Source of the DNA: Yinghuangia seranimata
GTDB taxonomy: Bacteria; Actinomycetota; Actinomycetes; Streptomycetales; Streptomycetaceae
Direction: 5' to 3'
Assembly (NCBI RefSeq): GCF_029953285.1
Contig: NZ_JASAOI010000002.1
Span: 1-64,000 of the forward strand
DNA: 64,000 bases
Each line of letters begins with the position of its first letter. Within the stretch, counting starts at the first letter, position 1. Made by a program: the position numbers and the translations under genes. Below are positions 15,870 through 25,544 of the stretch, piece by piece. The notes beneath the pieces were generated by a model that was not told where the DNA came from, did not search any database, and was given only the letters and a program-made list of their open reading frames with translations.

Positions 15870-17521
15870 GCGCCGAGATGACCTCAGACGCCCGCCCCGT
15901 GCCCACCGCCCCCACGTCGCAGGACGCCGCCGCAACGGCGAGGTCCACCGCGCAGCGGGACGCCGCCCCCGCGTCGACGCTCGCGCTGCCCACGCCGGAG
16001 GACGCCGCCGCGCCCGCACCCACGACGTCCCCCGAACCGCAGGACCCCACCTCCGCTTCGACCGTCGCCCACGAGGACGCCGTGCTCACGACGTCCCCCA
16101 AGCCGCAGGACACCACCGCACCCGAGCCCCACGACGCCGCGCGCACCCGCCTGGTCCTCGCGCTCGTCTGCGCCTGCCAGTTCATGGTCATCCTCGACGC
16201 GTCGATCGTGAACGTCGCCCTGCCTTCCGTCGACCGCGACCTCGGTTTCGGTTCGTCCGGTCTCGCCTGGGTCGTCAACGCCTACCTGCTGACCTTCGCC
16301 GGGTTCATGCTGCTCGGCGGACGCGCCGCCGACCTGTTCGGGCAGCGCAGGATGCTGACCACAGGCCTGCTCGTCTTCTCCGCCGCGAGCCTGGCCGGCG
16401 GTCTGGCCACGACCCCTGGGGTCCTGGTCGCGGCGCGTGCCGTACAGGGCGTCGGCGCTGCGCTGCTGGCCCCGGCCACGCTCGCCGTCCTCAACACCAC
16501 GTTCGCCGAAGGCCCCGCCCGCGCCCGGGCGTTCGGTGCCTGGTCGGCCGCAGGCGGAGTCGGCGGCATGGCCGGCGCGCTCGCGGGCGGGGCGCTCACC
16601 AGCGGCCTGTCGTGGCGCTGGGTGTTCCTCATCAACGTCCCCGTCGGCGCCGCGCTGATCGCCGTCGCCGCGACCTCCCTCACCGGCACCCGACCGCAGC
16701 ACCGCGAACCCCTCGACCTCGTCGGCGCCGTCACCGGCACCGCCGGGCTCGCCGCGCTCGTCTACGGCGTCATGCAGAGCACCGACCACGGCTGGACGTC
16801 CGCACACGTCGTCGTGCCCGCCGTCGCGGGCCTGGCCCTCCTCGTCCTCTTCGCGGTCACCGAGGCCCGCTTCGCCGACCGGCCGCTGCTGCCCCCGCAC
16901 CTGTTCCGCATCCGCGGGGTGGCCGTCGGCAACGGCATGCTCCTCCTGTTCGGCGGCATCGCCATCGCGATGTGGTACTTCACGTCCCTCTTCCTCCAGG
17001 ACGTCCTCGGGTACGGCGCCCTGCGCGCCGGCCTCGGCCAGACACCCGCCGCCGTAACGTTCATGCTGGTCGCAGGCCGGGCCGCCGCGCTGCTCCCGCG
17101 CACCGGTGTACGGCCGCTCGTCCTCGCCGGATCCGCCTGCTTCCTCGCCGGCTTCGGCTGGCTCGCCCAGGCCGACGCGCAAAGCGGCTACCTCATCGGC
17201 GTCCTCGGCCCGACCCTGCTCATCGCCGTCGGCATCGGCCTGACCTTCCCCACCCTGATGGCCGCCGCGACCGCCGACGCCCCCGCCCGCGACGCCGGCA
17301 TCGTCGGCGGCGTGGCCAACACCGCGAGCCAGCTCGGCGGATCGATCGGCCTCGCCCTCCTCTCCACCGCCGCCGACACCCGGGCCGCCGCAAGCTCCGA
17401 CACCACCACCGCGACCGACGCCCTCGCCTCCGGCTACGACCTGGTCTTCCTCCTCGCCGCCGGCCTCGCCCTGGCGATCGCCGCCACGAGCCTGCTCCTC
17501 CCACGCCCGCCCAAGCCCTGA
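15866..17521 (+). CDS. EmrB/QacA-type (DHA2) MFS multidrug transporter with N-terminal repeat extension
   Basis: 551 residues from GTG 15866, overlapping the preceding stop; an ATG four codons on is also possible. The first 85 or so residues are an Ala/Pro/Thr-rich cytoplasmic extension with near-repeats TSPEPQD and TSPKPQD. The membrane part begins LVLALVCACQFMVILDASIVNVALPSV, the DHA2 motif, then LGGRAADLFGQRRML (MFS motif A) and GVGAALLAPATLAVLNTTFAEG (motif C region), with about 14 helices. Probable proton-driven efflux, co-expressed with the quinone reductase under MarR control. A GC hairpin follows the stop. Confidence 0.88.
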   Translation: MSAEMTSDARPVPTAPTSQDAAATARSTAQRDAAPASTLALPTPEDAAAPAPTTSPEPQDPTSASTVAHEDAVLTTSPKPQDTTAPEPHDAARTRLVLALVCACQFMVILDASIVNVALPSVDRDLGFGSSGLAWVVNAYLLTFAGFMLLGGRAADLFGQRRMLTTGLLVFSAASLAGGLATTPGVLVAARAVQGVGAALLAPATLAVLNTTFAEGPARARAFGAWSAAGGVGGMAGALAGGALTSGLSWRWVFLINVPVGAALIAVAATSLTGTRPQHREPLDLVGAVTGTAGLAALVYGVMQSTDHGWTSAHVVVPAVAGLALLVLFAVTEARFADRPLLPPHLFRIRGVAVGNGMLLLFGGIAIAMWYFTSLFLQDVLGYGALRAGLGQTPAAVTFMLVAGRAAALLPRTGVRPLVLAGSACFLAGFGWLAQADAQSGYLIGVLGPTLLIAVGIGLTFPTLMAAATADAPARDAGIVGGVANTASQLGGSIGLALLSTAADTRAAASSDTTTATDALASGYDLVFLLAAGLALAIAATSLLLPRPPKP

Positions 17522-17529
17522 CGCGAAAG

Positions 17530-17564
17530 CCGGTCCCGGACGGCACCCAGCCGCCCGGGACCGG
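17530..17564 (+). terminator. hairpin after the MFS gene
   Basis: CCGGTCCCGG (17530-17539) pairs with CCGGGACCGG (17555-17564) around a 15-base loop, 9 bases after the stop; no T-run. Confidence 0.6.
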
Positions 17565-17613
17565 TGGCCGGCCCTCGCCACCGGCGGCCCACCGGGAAGC
17601 TACGATCGGCCCC

Positions 17614-18021
17614 ATGCACGCCTCCGGAACCTTCAGCGTCAAGGCCTTCGTCCCGACGGAACTGGTCCCGACGCCCGCCGTCGTCACCGCGACGCCGGTC
17701 GGGGTCGCCACGATGGAGAAGGAGTACGAGGGCGACGTCGTGGGGCGCTCCTCGACGCTGTTCACCGCAGCGTTCGACCAGGCGAGCGGGGTCGGCACCT
17801 ACGTGGCCATGGAGTCCTTCGAAGGATCCCTGAACGGCCGCACGGGCACCTTCAACTTCGCCCACTCGGCGACGACTTCCGGCAGCGACCGCACCGCCGA
17901 GTTCTTCGTCGTCGTACCGTCCAGCGGCACCGGCGACCTGACGGGCATCTCAGGCACCGGCAGCATGACCGTCGACCCCGACGGCACGCACCGCATCTGG
18001 TTCGACTACGAGGTCGCCTGA
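17614..18021 (+). CDS. DUF3224-like beta-barrel protein
   Basis: 135 residues from ATG 17614. MHASGTFSVKAFVPTELV, then MEKEYEGDVVGRSSTLFTAAF, YVAMESFEGSLNGRTGTFNFAHSATT and GTGDLTGISGTGSMTVDPDGTHRIWFDYEV match the small beta-rich domain usually annotated DUF3224. The function is unknown; an allene-oxide-cyclase-like barrel has been suggested for such folds. No signal peptide. A weak ribosome site (GGGAAG, far upstream) leaves the start slightly uncertain. Confidence 0.75.
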   Translation: MHASGTFSVKAFVPTELVPTPAVVTATPVGVATMEKEYEGDVVGRSSTLFTAAFDQASGVGTYVAMESFEGSLNGRTGTFNFAHSATTSGSDRTAEFFVVVPSSGTGDLTGISGTGSMTVDPDGTHRIWFDYEVA

Positions 18022-18096
18022 CCGGACGCGGTGGGGCGGGGTGCCTTGCGATGCCCCGGCATAGTCTGGACCAGTACTGTGGGGAGGAGATCCCCG

Positions 18097-18450
18097 GTGA
18101 GTGCACAGACGCATGCGTCGGATCCGATCATCCCCCGACCGGAACGCACCGTCGGGGCCCTGCGTGTCGCGTTGGCCCAGGTCGCCCCCTACCGGATCGC
18201 CGAATTCGAGGCGCTGAAAGACGAGGCCTTCGACCTCGCGGCTGCCCAGGGGAGTGTCGCTCCGGTCCGGATGTTCCTGTTGGCATGGTCGCGGGACATC
18301 GAGATCGCGCGGCAACCGGCTACCGCCGCGCGCTACCGCGATGCCGTCCACGCGGCGCAGGTCCTCGACAAGGCCGATCCCGGCTGGCTGGCGGCGATGG
18401 ACGATGTCTCCCGCATTCTGGACGAGGCTATGCGGGCCGTTCGCGACTGA
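18097..18450 (+). CDS. DUF6247-like small protein
   Basis: 117 residues from GTG 18097, with GGAGGAG 7 bases upstream. PERTVGALRVALAQVAPYRIAEFEALKDEAF followed by an all-helical segment with VRMFLLAWSRDIEIARQPATAARYRDAV resembles the DUF6247 proteins frequent in streptomycetes. From memory these often sit next to a small RelE-like protein, suggesting a toxin-antitoxin-like pair, but no function is established. The next reading frame looks like a shortened partner. Confidence 0.65.
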   Translation: MSAQTHASDPIIPRPERTVGALRVALAQVAPYRIAEFEALKDEAFDLAAAQGSVAPVRMFLLAWSRDIEIARQPATAARYRDAVHAAQVLDKADPGWLAAMDDVSRILDEAMRAVRD

Positions 18451-18488
18451 CCGCTCCGGTCTCGCTCGGCCGCTTAGAATCGCCTGTC

Positions 18489-18608
18489 GTGAGCTGGAGT
18501 TGGGAATATCACCCCGACGAGGAGACCCGGGTCGGCGGCATGTTCGACTACCTCCTGATTCAGCGCCAGGAGACCCTCTACATCCTCCAGGTGACGCCCC
18601 CGCTGTGA
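18489..18608 (+). pseudogene. short ORF, probable internally deleted RelE-like partner
   Basis: 39 residues from GTG 18489. The beginning (SWSWEYHPDEETRVGG) and end (DYLLIQRQETLYILQVTPPL) look like the two ends of the roughly 90-residue protein often found beside DUF6247 genes, with the middle missing. Alternatively it is a genuine tiny protein. No ribosome site is evident. The identification rests on remembered family sequences. Confidence 0.4.
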
Positions 18609-18618
18609 TCGGTGGGCC

Positions 18619-19370
18619 TCAGTCGCGGTTTCCGCGGCCCTTGACGGTCGCGCGGAGGTACTCGCGGTTCAGGGTGCCGATCGCCGAGAGCGGGATGCCC
18701 TTCGGGCAGGCGGTCGCGCATTCGCCGGTGTTGGTGCAGCCGCCGAAGCCCTGGGCGTCCATCGTGTCGACCATGTCGAGGACGCGGGACTCGCGTTCCG
18801 GCGCGCCCTGGGGGAGGGCGTTCAGGTGGACGACCTTGGCCGCCGTGAAGAGCATCGCCGAGCCGTTGGGGCAGGCCGCGACGCAGGCGCCGCAGCCGAT
18901 GCAGGCGGCGTGGTCGAAGGCCAGGTCGGCGGCGGCCTTCGGGACCGGGGTCGCGTGCGCCTCCGGTGCGGAGCCGGTCGGGACGGAGACGTAGCCGCCC
19001 GACGCGATGACCCGGTCGAAGGCGGACCGGTCGACGACGAGGTCCCGGACGACCGGGAACGCCTCGGCGCGCCACGGCTCGACGTCGATGGTGTCGCCGT
19101 CGCGGAAGTGCCGCATGTGGAGTTGGCAGGCCGTGGTCCGCTCGGGCCCGTGGGCCTGGCCGTTGATGACGACGCCGCAGGCGCCGCAGATGCCTTCGCG
19201 GCAGTCGTGGTCGAACGCCACCGGGGTGTCGCCGGAGAGGATCAGCCGCTCGTTGAGGTGGTCGAGCATTTCGAGGAACGACATGTCCGCGCTGACGCCG
19301 TCGACCTCGTAGGTGGTCATCGCGCCGGCCGCGGCCGCGTCGCGCTGGCGCCAGACGCGCAGGGTGAACT

Positions 19371-19374
<4 letters not shown>
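18619..19374 (-). CDS. sdhB: succinate dehydrogenase iron-sulfur subunit
   Basis: 251 residues from GTG 19374, which overlaps the sdhA stop (GTGA). The plant-type [2Fe-2S] site is [15 protein letters not shown] (about residues 58-72); the ferredoxin-type clusters are bound by [16 protein letters not shown] and [16 protein letters not shown]. It relays electrons from the flavoprotein to menaquinone. It is the last gene of the minus-strand sdhCAB operon, in the order cytochrome b, flavoprotein, iron-sulfur subunit. Confidence 0.95.
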
Positions 19375-21317
<1,943 letters not shown>

Positions 21318-21321
21318 GGGT

Positions 21322-22044
21322 TCAGCTCACGATTCCGGTCAGGACGGCGACGGGTACGGACACGAAGCCGACGGTCAGCAGCGCCGCGAGCGCGTTCGCC
21401 GCGGCCTTGAACGCCCGGTCGCGGCGCGGCGAGTTCGCGCCGAGGGTCTGCGCGGCGCTCCAGAAGCCGTGCCGGATGTGCAGCCCGAGCGCGAGCATCG
21501 CCGCGATGTAGAAGGCGGCGACGTACCATCGGTCGAACGACGCCACGACGTTGGCGTACGGGTGGCCGTGCTGCGCGTTCGGGTTCACCGTCAGCGTGGT
21601 CAGGTCGAGGATGTGCCACACGACGAACAGCCCGAGGATGACACCGCCCCAGCGCATCGTGCGCGTCGCGTAGCTGGTGCGCGCCCGCGGCCGCGCGTAC
21701 TTGACCGGCCGCGCCGCCAGGTCGCGGCGGCTGAGCTGGTACGCGGCCACCCCGTGCAGCACGACCGCGGCGACCAGCACGACCCGGAGGATCCACAGGA
21801 ACCACTCGTAGTGGAGCACCGGCCCGCCGATGGTCCGCAGCCAGTGCGCGTAGTGGTCGAACTCGCCGGGCCCGAAGAAGATCTTCAGGTTGCCGATCAT
21901 GTGGGCGACCAGGTACGCGAGCATGATCAGCCCGGTGACCGCCATGACCGCCTTCTTGCCGACGGTGGAGCGCCACAGGGAGCCGAGGAGGGACGGGGGG
22001 TGCTGCGGGTGCTGTGCGTGCTGTGTCCGGGTCGCCAGTGCCAT
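21322..22044 (-). CDS. sdhC: succinate dehydrogenase cytochrome b subunit
   Basis: 240 residues with five hydrophobic segments, starting [29 protein letters not shown]; histidines within helices ([45 protein letters not shown]) are the expected haem ligands of the di-haem type. It anchors SdhAB and passes electrons to menaquinone. First gene of the operon; the 87-bp gap to the divergent LysR gene holds a LysR-type box. Confidence 0.92.
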   Translation of the reverse strand: MALATRTQHAQHPQHPPSLLGSLWRSTVGKKAVMAVTGLIMLAYLVAHMIGNLKIFFGPGEFDHYAHWLRTIGGPVLHYEWFLWILRVVLVAAVVLHGVAAYQLSRRDLAARPVKYARPRARTSYATRTMRWGGVILGLFVVWHILDLTTLTVNPNAQHGHPYANVVASFDRWYVAAFYIAAMLALGLHIRHGFWSAAQTLGANSPRRDRAFKAAANALAALLTVGFVSVPVAVLTGIVS

Positions 22045-22102
22045 GCAGGGACGCTAAAGCCGGGGCTCTCGATGCGTCCAAGACATGATCCGACTCCTTT
22101 CC

Positions 22103-22117
22103 ATAGTCACTGCCTAT
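22103..22117. promoter_or_regulatory. LysR-type box between sdhC and the lysR gene
   Basis: ATAG-N7-CTAT (22103-22117) is the classical T-N11-A LysR recognition palindrome, 15 bases before the LysR GTG and about 60 bases upstream of sdhC. Confidence 0.7.
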
Positions 22118-22131
22118 CGTGACTGGGTATC

Positions 22132-23058
22132 GTGGCGACGGTGCAGCTCCAGCAACTCCGCTACTTCGCGACCGTGGCCGAACTCCGGCACTTCACCCGG
22201 GCCGCCGAGGCCCTGCACGTCGCCCAGCCGTCGCTGTCCCAGCAGATCCGGGCGCTCGAGCACGAGCTGGGCGCGGAGCTGTTCCACCGGGCACGTGGAA
22301 ACATCACGCTCACGGACGCCGGCGAGGCCCTGCTGCCCGTGGCCCGGCGGATCCTCGCCGACACCGACACCGCGCGCCGTGAGGTCCACGAGGTCGCCCA
22401 GCTGCGCCGCGGCCGGGTGCGGCTCGGCGCGCCCCCGAGCCTGTGCGCCAGCCTCGTGCCGGACGTCCTGCGCGTCTACCACGCGCGCTATCCCGGCATC
22501 GAGCTGTTCGTGGACGAGGGCGGCTCACAGGACCTGGTGCGCAGCCTGGCGGCCGGCGGGCTCGACGTGGCGCTGGTCATCACCCCGCTCGGGCCCGGCG
22601 CGCCCGCCCTGACCACGGCCGAGCTCCTCCGCGAGGACCTCGTCGTCGTGTCGTCGCCCGACGAACCCCCGCCGACCCGGCGGGCCGGCGCCCGGATCCG
22701 CGTGGCCGACCTGCGGGGCCTGCCCATGGTGATGTTCCGGCGCGGCTACGACCTGCGCGAGATGACGCTGGCGGCCTGCCGCGCGGCCGGGTTCGAGCCG
22801 TCGTTCACCGTCGAGGGCGGCGAGATGGACGCGGTGCTCGGCTTCGTGCGCGCGGGGTTGGGCGTCGCGGTGGTCCCGGGCATGGTCGCGGCCCGCTCCG
22901 GGCTGCGGGTGACGGCGTTCGCGGGGGAGCCGCTGCGCCGCACGGTCGCGGTCGCGCACCGCAAGGACGCCCCGCCGCCGCGCGCCGCGCGCGAGCTGTG
23001 GGGCGTCCTGCTGGAGCACCTGGACCTGGGCCCGGGGTCAGTCCCGCGCGGGGACTAG
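22132..23058 (+). CDS. LysR-family transcriptional regulator
   Basis: 308 residues from GTG 22132. N-terminal helix-turn-helix QLQQLRYFATVAELRHFTRAAEALHVAQPSLSQQIRALEHELGAELFHR is textbook LysR; the effector domain starts with GRVRLGAPPSLCASLVPDVLRVYHARYPGIEL. It is divergent from sdhCAB with a LysR box between, so control of succinate dehydrogenase is likely. There is no ribosome site before the start, so a leaderless transcript is possible. The 3' end overlaps the convergent MFS gene by 21 bp. Confidence 0.9.
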   Translation: MATVQLQQLRYFATVAELRHFTRAAEALHVAQPSLSQQIRALEHELGAELFHRARGNITLTDAGEALLPVARRILADTDTARREVHEVAQLRRGRVRLGAPPSLCASLVPDVLRVYHARYPGIELFVDEGGSQDLVRSLAAGGLDVALVITPLGPGAPALTTAELLREDLVVVSSPDEPPPTRRAGARIRVADLRGLPMVMFRRGYDLREMTLAACRAAGFEPSFTVEGGEMDAVLGFVRAGLGVAVVPGMVAARSGLRVTAFAGEPLRRTVAVAHRKDAPPPRAARELWGVLLEHLDLGPGSVPRGD

Positions 23059-24552
23059 CTCGGGCTCCTCCTCGGGCTCCGCCTCGGGCTGCCCGGCCTG
23101 CGCGTCGGGCGCCGTCGTACCGGTCCTGGGCAGCACCGCCCGCGCGATCAGCGCCGCCGCGAGCAGCAGCACCGCGCACACGGTCAGGCCCAGCGCGTAG
23201 CCGTCGTTGAGCGCCCCGGGCGTGACGGCGTCGCCGGTACGGTCGTGGGCCGCGGTGCCCAGCGCGGCGAGGCCGAGCGAGGCGCCGATCTGCCGCGAGC
23301 TGTTGAGCAGCCCGGACGCGGTGCCGGCCTCGTGCGGGGCGACGCCCGCCGTCGCGACGGACACCAGCGGGCCGAGGCACATCCCGAAGCCGACGCTGGC
23401 GACGAGCGACGGCCCGAGGACGTCGGTCAGGAACGTCCCGTCCGCGCTGATCAGGCCGAACCACGCGAACCCGGCCGCGGTCAGCAGTGCGCCGACGAGC
23501 ATCAGCGTGCGCGGCGGCAGCCGGTAGCCCAGCTTGACGGCCACCACCGACCCGGCCACCACGCCCAGGGCGAACGGCAGGAACATCAGCCCGGTCATGG
23601 CCGCGCCCGTCCCCAGCACGCGCTGCAGGTACAGCGACATGAAGTAGAACGACGAGGCCATGCCCGCGCCGACCACCAGGTTGAACGCGTTCGCGCCGGC
23701 CACCGAGCGGTTCGTGAACAGGCCGAGCCGGACGAGGGGTTCGCGGGCGGTGGTGTGCTCGACGTACACGAACGCGGCCAGCAGCACGAGCGCGGCCGCG
23801 AGCGTGCCGAGGGTGACCGCGGACGTCCAGGCGTACCGGTCCGTGCGCACGACGCCGAACACCAGCAGCGTCATGCCGGACGCGGCCAGCACCGCGCCCA
23901 GCGCGTCCGGGCGTCCGCCGCGTGCCGCCGCCGTCCCCGCCGGGACGCCCCGCCAGGCCAGCGCCAGCGCGGCCGCCGCCATCGGCACGTTCACGAACAT
24001 GACCCAGCGCCAGCCTGCGTACTCGGTCAGGATCCCGCCGACGAGGACGCCGAGGGCGCCGCCCGCCGCGTTCGTCGCACTCCACACGCCGAACGCCTTC
24101 ACGCGGGCCTTGCCCTCGGGAAACGTCGTGGTCAGCAGCGCCAGCGCGGCGGGCGCGAGCGCGGCGGCACCGACGCCCTGGGCGGCTCGCGCGGCGACCA
24201 GCTGGCCGGGGTCCTGCGCGAAGCCGCCGAGGAGCGAGGCCGCGCCGAACAGGGCGAGGCCGCCCAGCAGCATGCGCTTGCGGCCGTACCGGTCGGCGGC
24301 CTTGCCGCCCAGCAGGAGCAGGCCGCCGAAGGTGAGCGCGTAGGCGTGGATGACCCAGGTCAGGCCCACCGCGCTGAAGCCGAGGCCGGCGGCGATCTCG
24401 GGCAGGCCGACGTTCACGACGGACAGGTCCAGCGACACCATGAACTGGACGACCGCCACGACCGCGAGGATCCGGCCCGGCCGCACTCCCGGGCGTCCTT
24501 CGTCCGGACGCTTCGCGTCCCAACGCCCCTTGCTCTCCAACTTGTTCGTCAT
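23038..24552 (-). CDS. EmrB/QacA-type MFS multidrug transporter
   Basis: 504 residues from ATG 24552 (MTNKLESKGRW). DHA2 motifs: ILAVVAVVQFMVSLDLSVVNVGLPEI, LGGKAADRYGRKRMLLGG and GVGAAALAPAALALLTTTFPEG, with about 14 helices. The C-terminal 30 residues are acidic (AEPEEEPELVP). A TetR gene is divergent 155 bp away, and an inverted repeat in the gap suggests repression. Substrate unknown. Confidence 0.88.
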   Translation of the reverse strand: MTNKLESKGRWDAKRPDEGRPGVRPGRILAVVAVVQFMVSLDLSVVNVGLPEIAAGLGFSAVGLTWVIHAYALTFGGLLLLGGKAADRYGRKRMLLGGLALFGAASLLGGFAQDPGQLVAARAAQGVGAAALAPAALALLTTTFPEGKARVKAFGVWSATNAAGGALGVLVGGILTEYAGWRWVMFVNVPMAAAALALAWRGVPAGTAAARGGRPDALGAVLAASGMTLLVFGVVRTDRYAWTSAVTLGTLAAALVLLAAFVYVEHTTAREPLVRLGLFTNRSVAGANAFNLVVGAGMASSFYFMSLYLQRVLGTGAAMTGLMFLPFALGVVAGSVVAVKLGYRLPPRTLMLVGALLTAAGFAWFGLISADGTFLTDVLGPSLVASVGFGMCLGPLVSVATAGVAPHEAGTASGLLNSSRQIGASLGLAALGTAAHDRTGDAVTPGALNDGYALGLTVCAVLLLAAALIARAVLPRTGTTAPDAQAGQPEAEPEEEPELVPARD

Positions 24553-24586
24553 CACAGACGTCACCCCCAGGTGCTGTTCGCCGACT

Positions 24587-24605
24587 TTTCGAACATGTTC
24601 CGAAA
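24587..24605. promoter_or_regulatory. palindromic operator between MFS and TetR genes
   Basis: TTTCGAACATGTTCCGAAA has a perfect 10-bp core GAACATGTTC (24591-24600) flanked by TTTC and CGAAA. It lies 35-53 bases upstream of the MFS start. Confidence 0.6.
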
Positions 24606-24707
24606 GTAGCATCGCGAGGGGCGTGCGTCGACCGGGAAGGGATCCGCGGGTGGCGGGAAGACGCGCCGGGCCGTGGCCGGGGGAGGGCGGCGCGGCATGA
24701 TGGAGCG

Positions 24708-25403
24708 ATGCCCCGACCGTCCGCGGCCTCCGCCGCAGCGCCCGCGCCACAAGGCCGCACCGGCCGCCCGCCCGTCACCTCGCGCGCCGAGATCCTGGCG
24801 GCGGCCCGCCGCCTCATCGACCGCGACGGCTGGGAGAAACTGACGATCCGCAGACTGGCCGCGGAGCTCGGCATCGGGGCGACGACGCTCTACCACCACA
24901 TCCGCAACAAGGACGACCTGCTCGTCCTCATGCTCAACCAGTACACGGCCGAACTCGGCCGCCCCACGCTGCCCAGCGACCCGCGCGACCGCATCGTCGC
25001 GGCCGCCACCGCGATGCGCGACGCCCTCGCGTCCTGGCCGTGGGCCGCGGAGATCCTCACCGCCGACGGTTTCGTCGGGCTCCTGGACGAAAACGCGCTG
25101 TGGATGGTCGAGGCCATCGTGGCCGGCGCCGACGACTACGGCTGCACGCCCGCCCAGTCCGTCGACGTCTTCCGCGGCATCTGGTACTACACCGTCGGCG
25201 AGGTCCTGGTCCGCGCCAACACCGCCCGCCGGCGCGCGCAAGACCCGGACCGCGTCTTCAGCGAGGCCTTCGACCCGGAAAAGCTCCCCCACCTGGCCGC
25301 CGTCTTCGACCGCTGGGCGCAGTTCGCGCAGCGCGACACGTACCCCGAAGGCCTGCGGATCTTCGTCGACGGAATGCTGGCGAAGGCTACAAGCCGCTTG
25401 TAG
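24708..25403 (+). CDS. TetR-family transcriptional regulator
   Basis: 231 residues. Helix-turn-helix region SRAEILAAARRLIDRDGWEKLTIRRLAAELGIGATTLYHHIRNKDDLLVLML, with a C-terminal domain typical of the TetR_C tetracycline-repressor-like group (WYYTVGEVLVRA). A Pro/Ala-rich stretch of 20 residues precedes the HTH. Divergent from the DHA2 exporter, so probably its ligand-responsive repressor. Confidence 0.9.
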   Translation: MPRPSAASAAAPAPQGRTGRPPVTSRAEILAAARRLIDRDGWEKLTIRRLAAELGIGATTLYHHIRNKDDLLVLMLNQYTAELGRPTLPSDPRDRIVAAATAMRDALASWPWAAEILTADGFVGLLDENALWMVEAIVAGADDYGCTPAQSVDVFRGIWYYTVGEVLVRANTARRRAQDPDRVFSEAFDPEKLPHLAAVFDRWAQFAQRDTYPEGLRIFVDGMLAKATSRL

Positions 25404-25544
25404 CACTCGATGAACGGCCGGTGTCAGGCGGCGGACCTTTTCATGTCTTCCGCCCTTAGCGCTCTCCACCGACTTGGCTGTCTACTTCCTTTCACGAGCT
25501 GAACCGGAAATTCCGACCGCCGAAAAGCCGACCGTGGAGGCTTG

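Noticed and set aside
15884-17581. 565-residue minus-strand Gly/Glu-rich frame
   Set aside because: Opposite the DHA2 exporter; low-complexity, no motif, no ribosome site.
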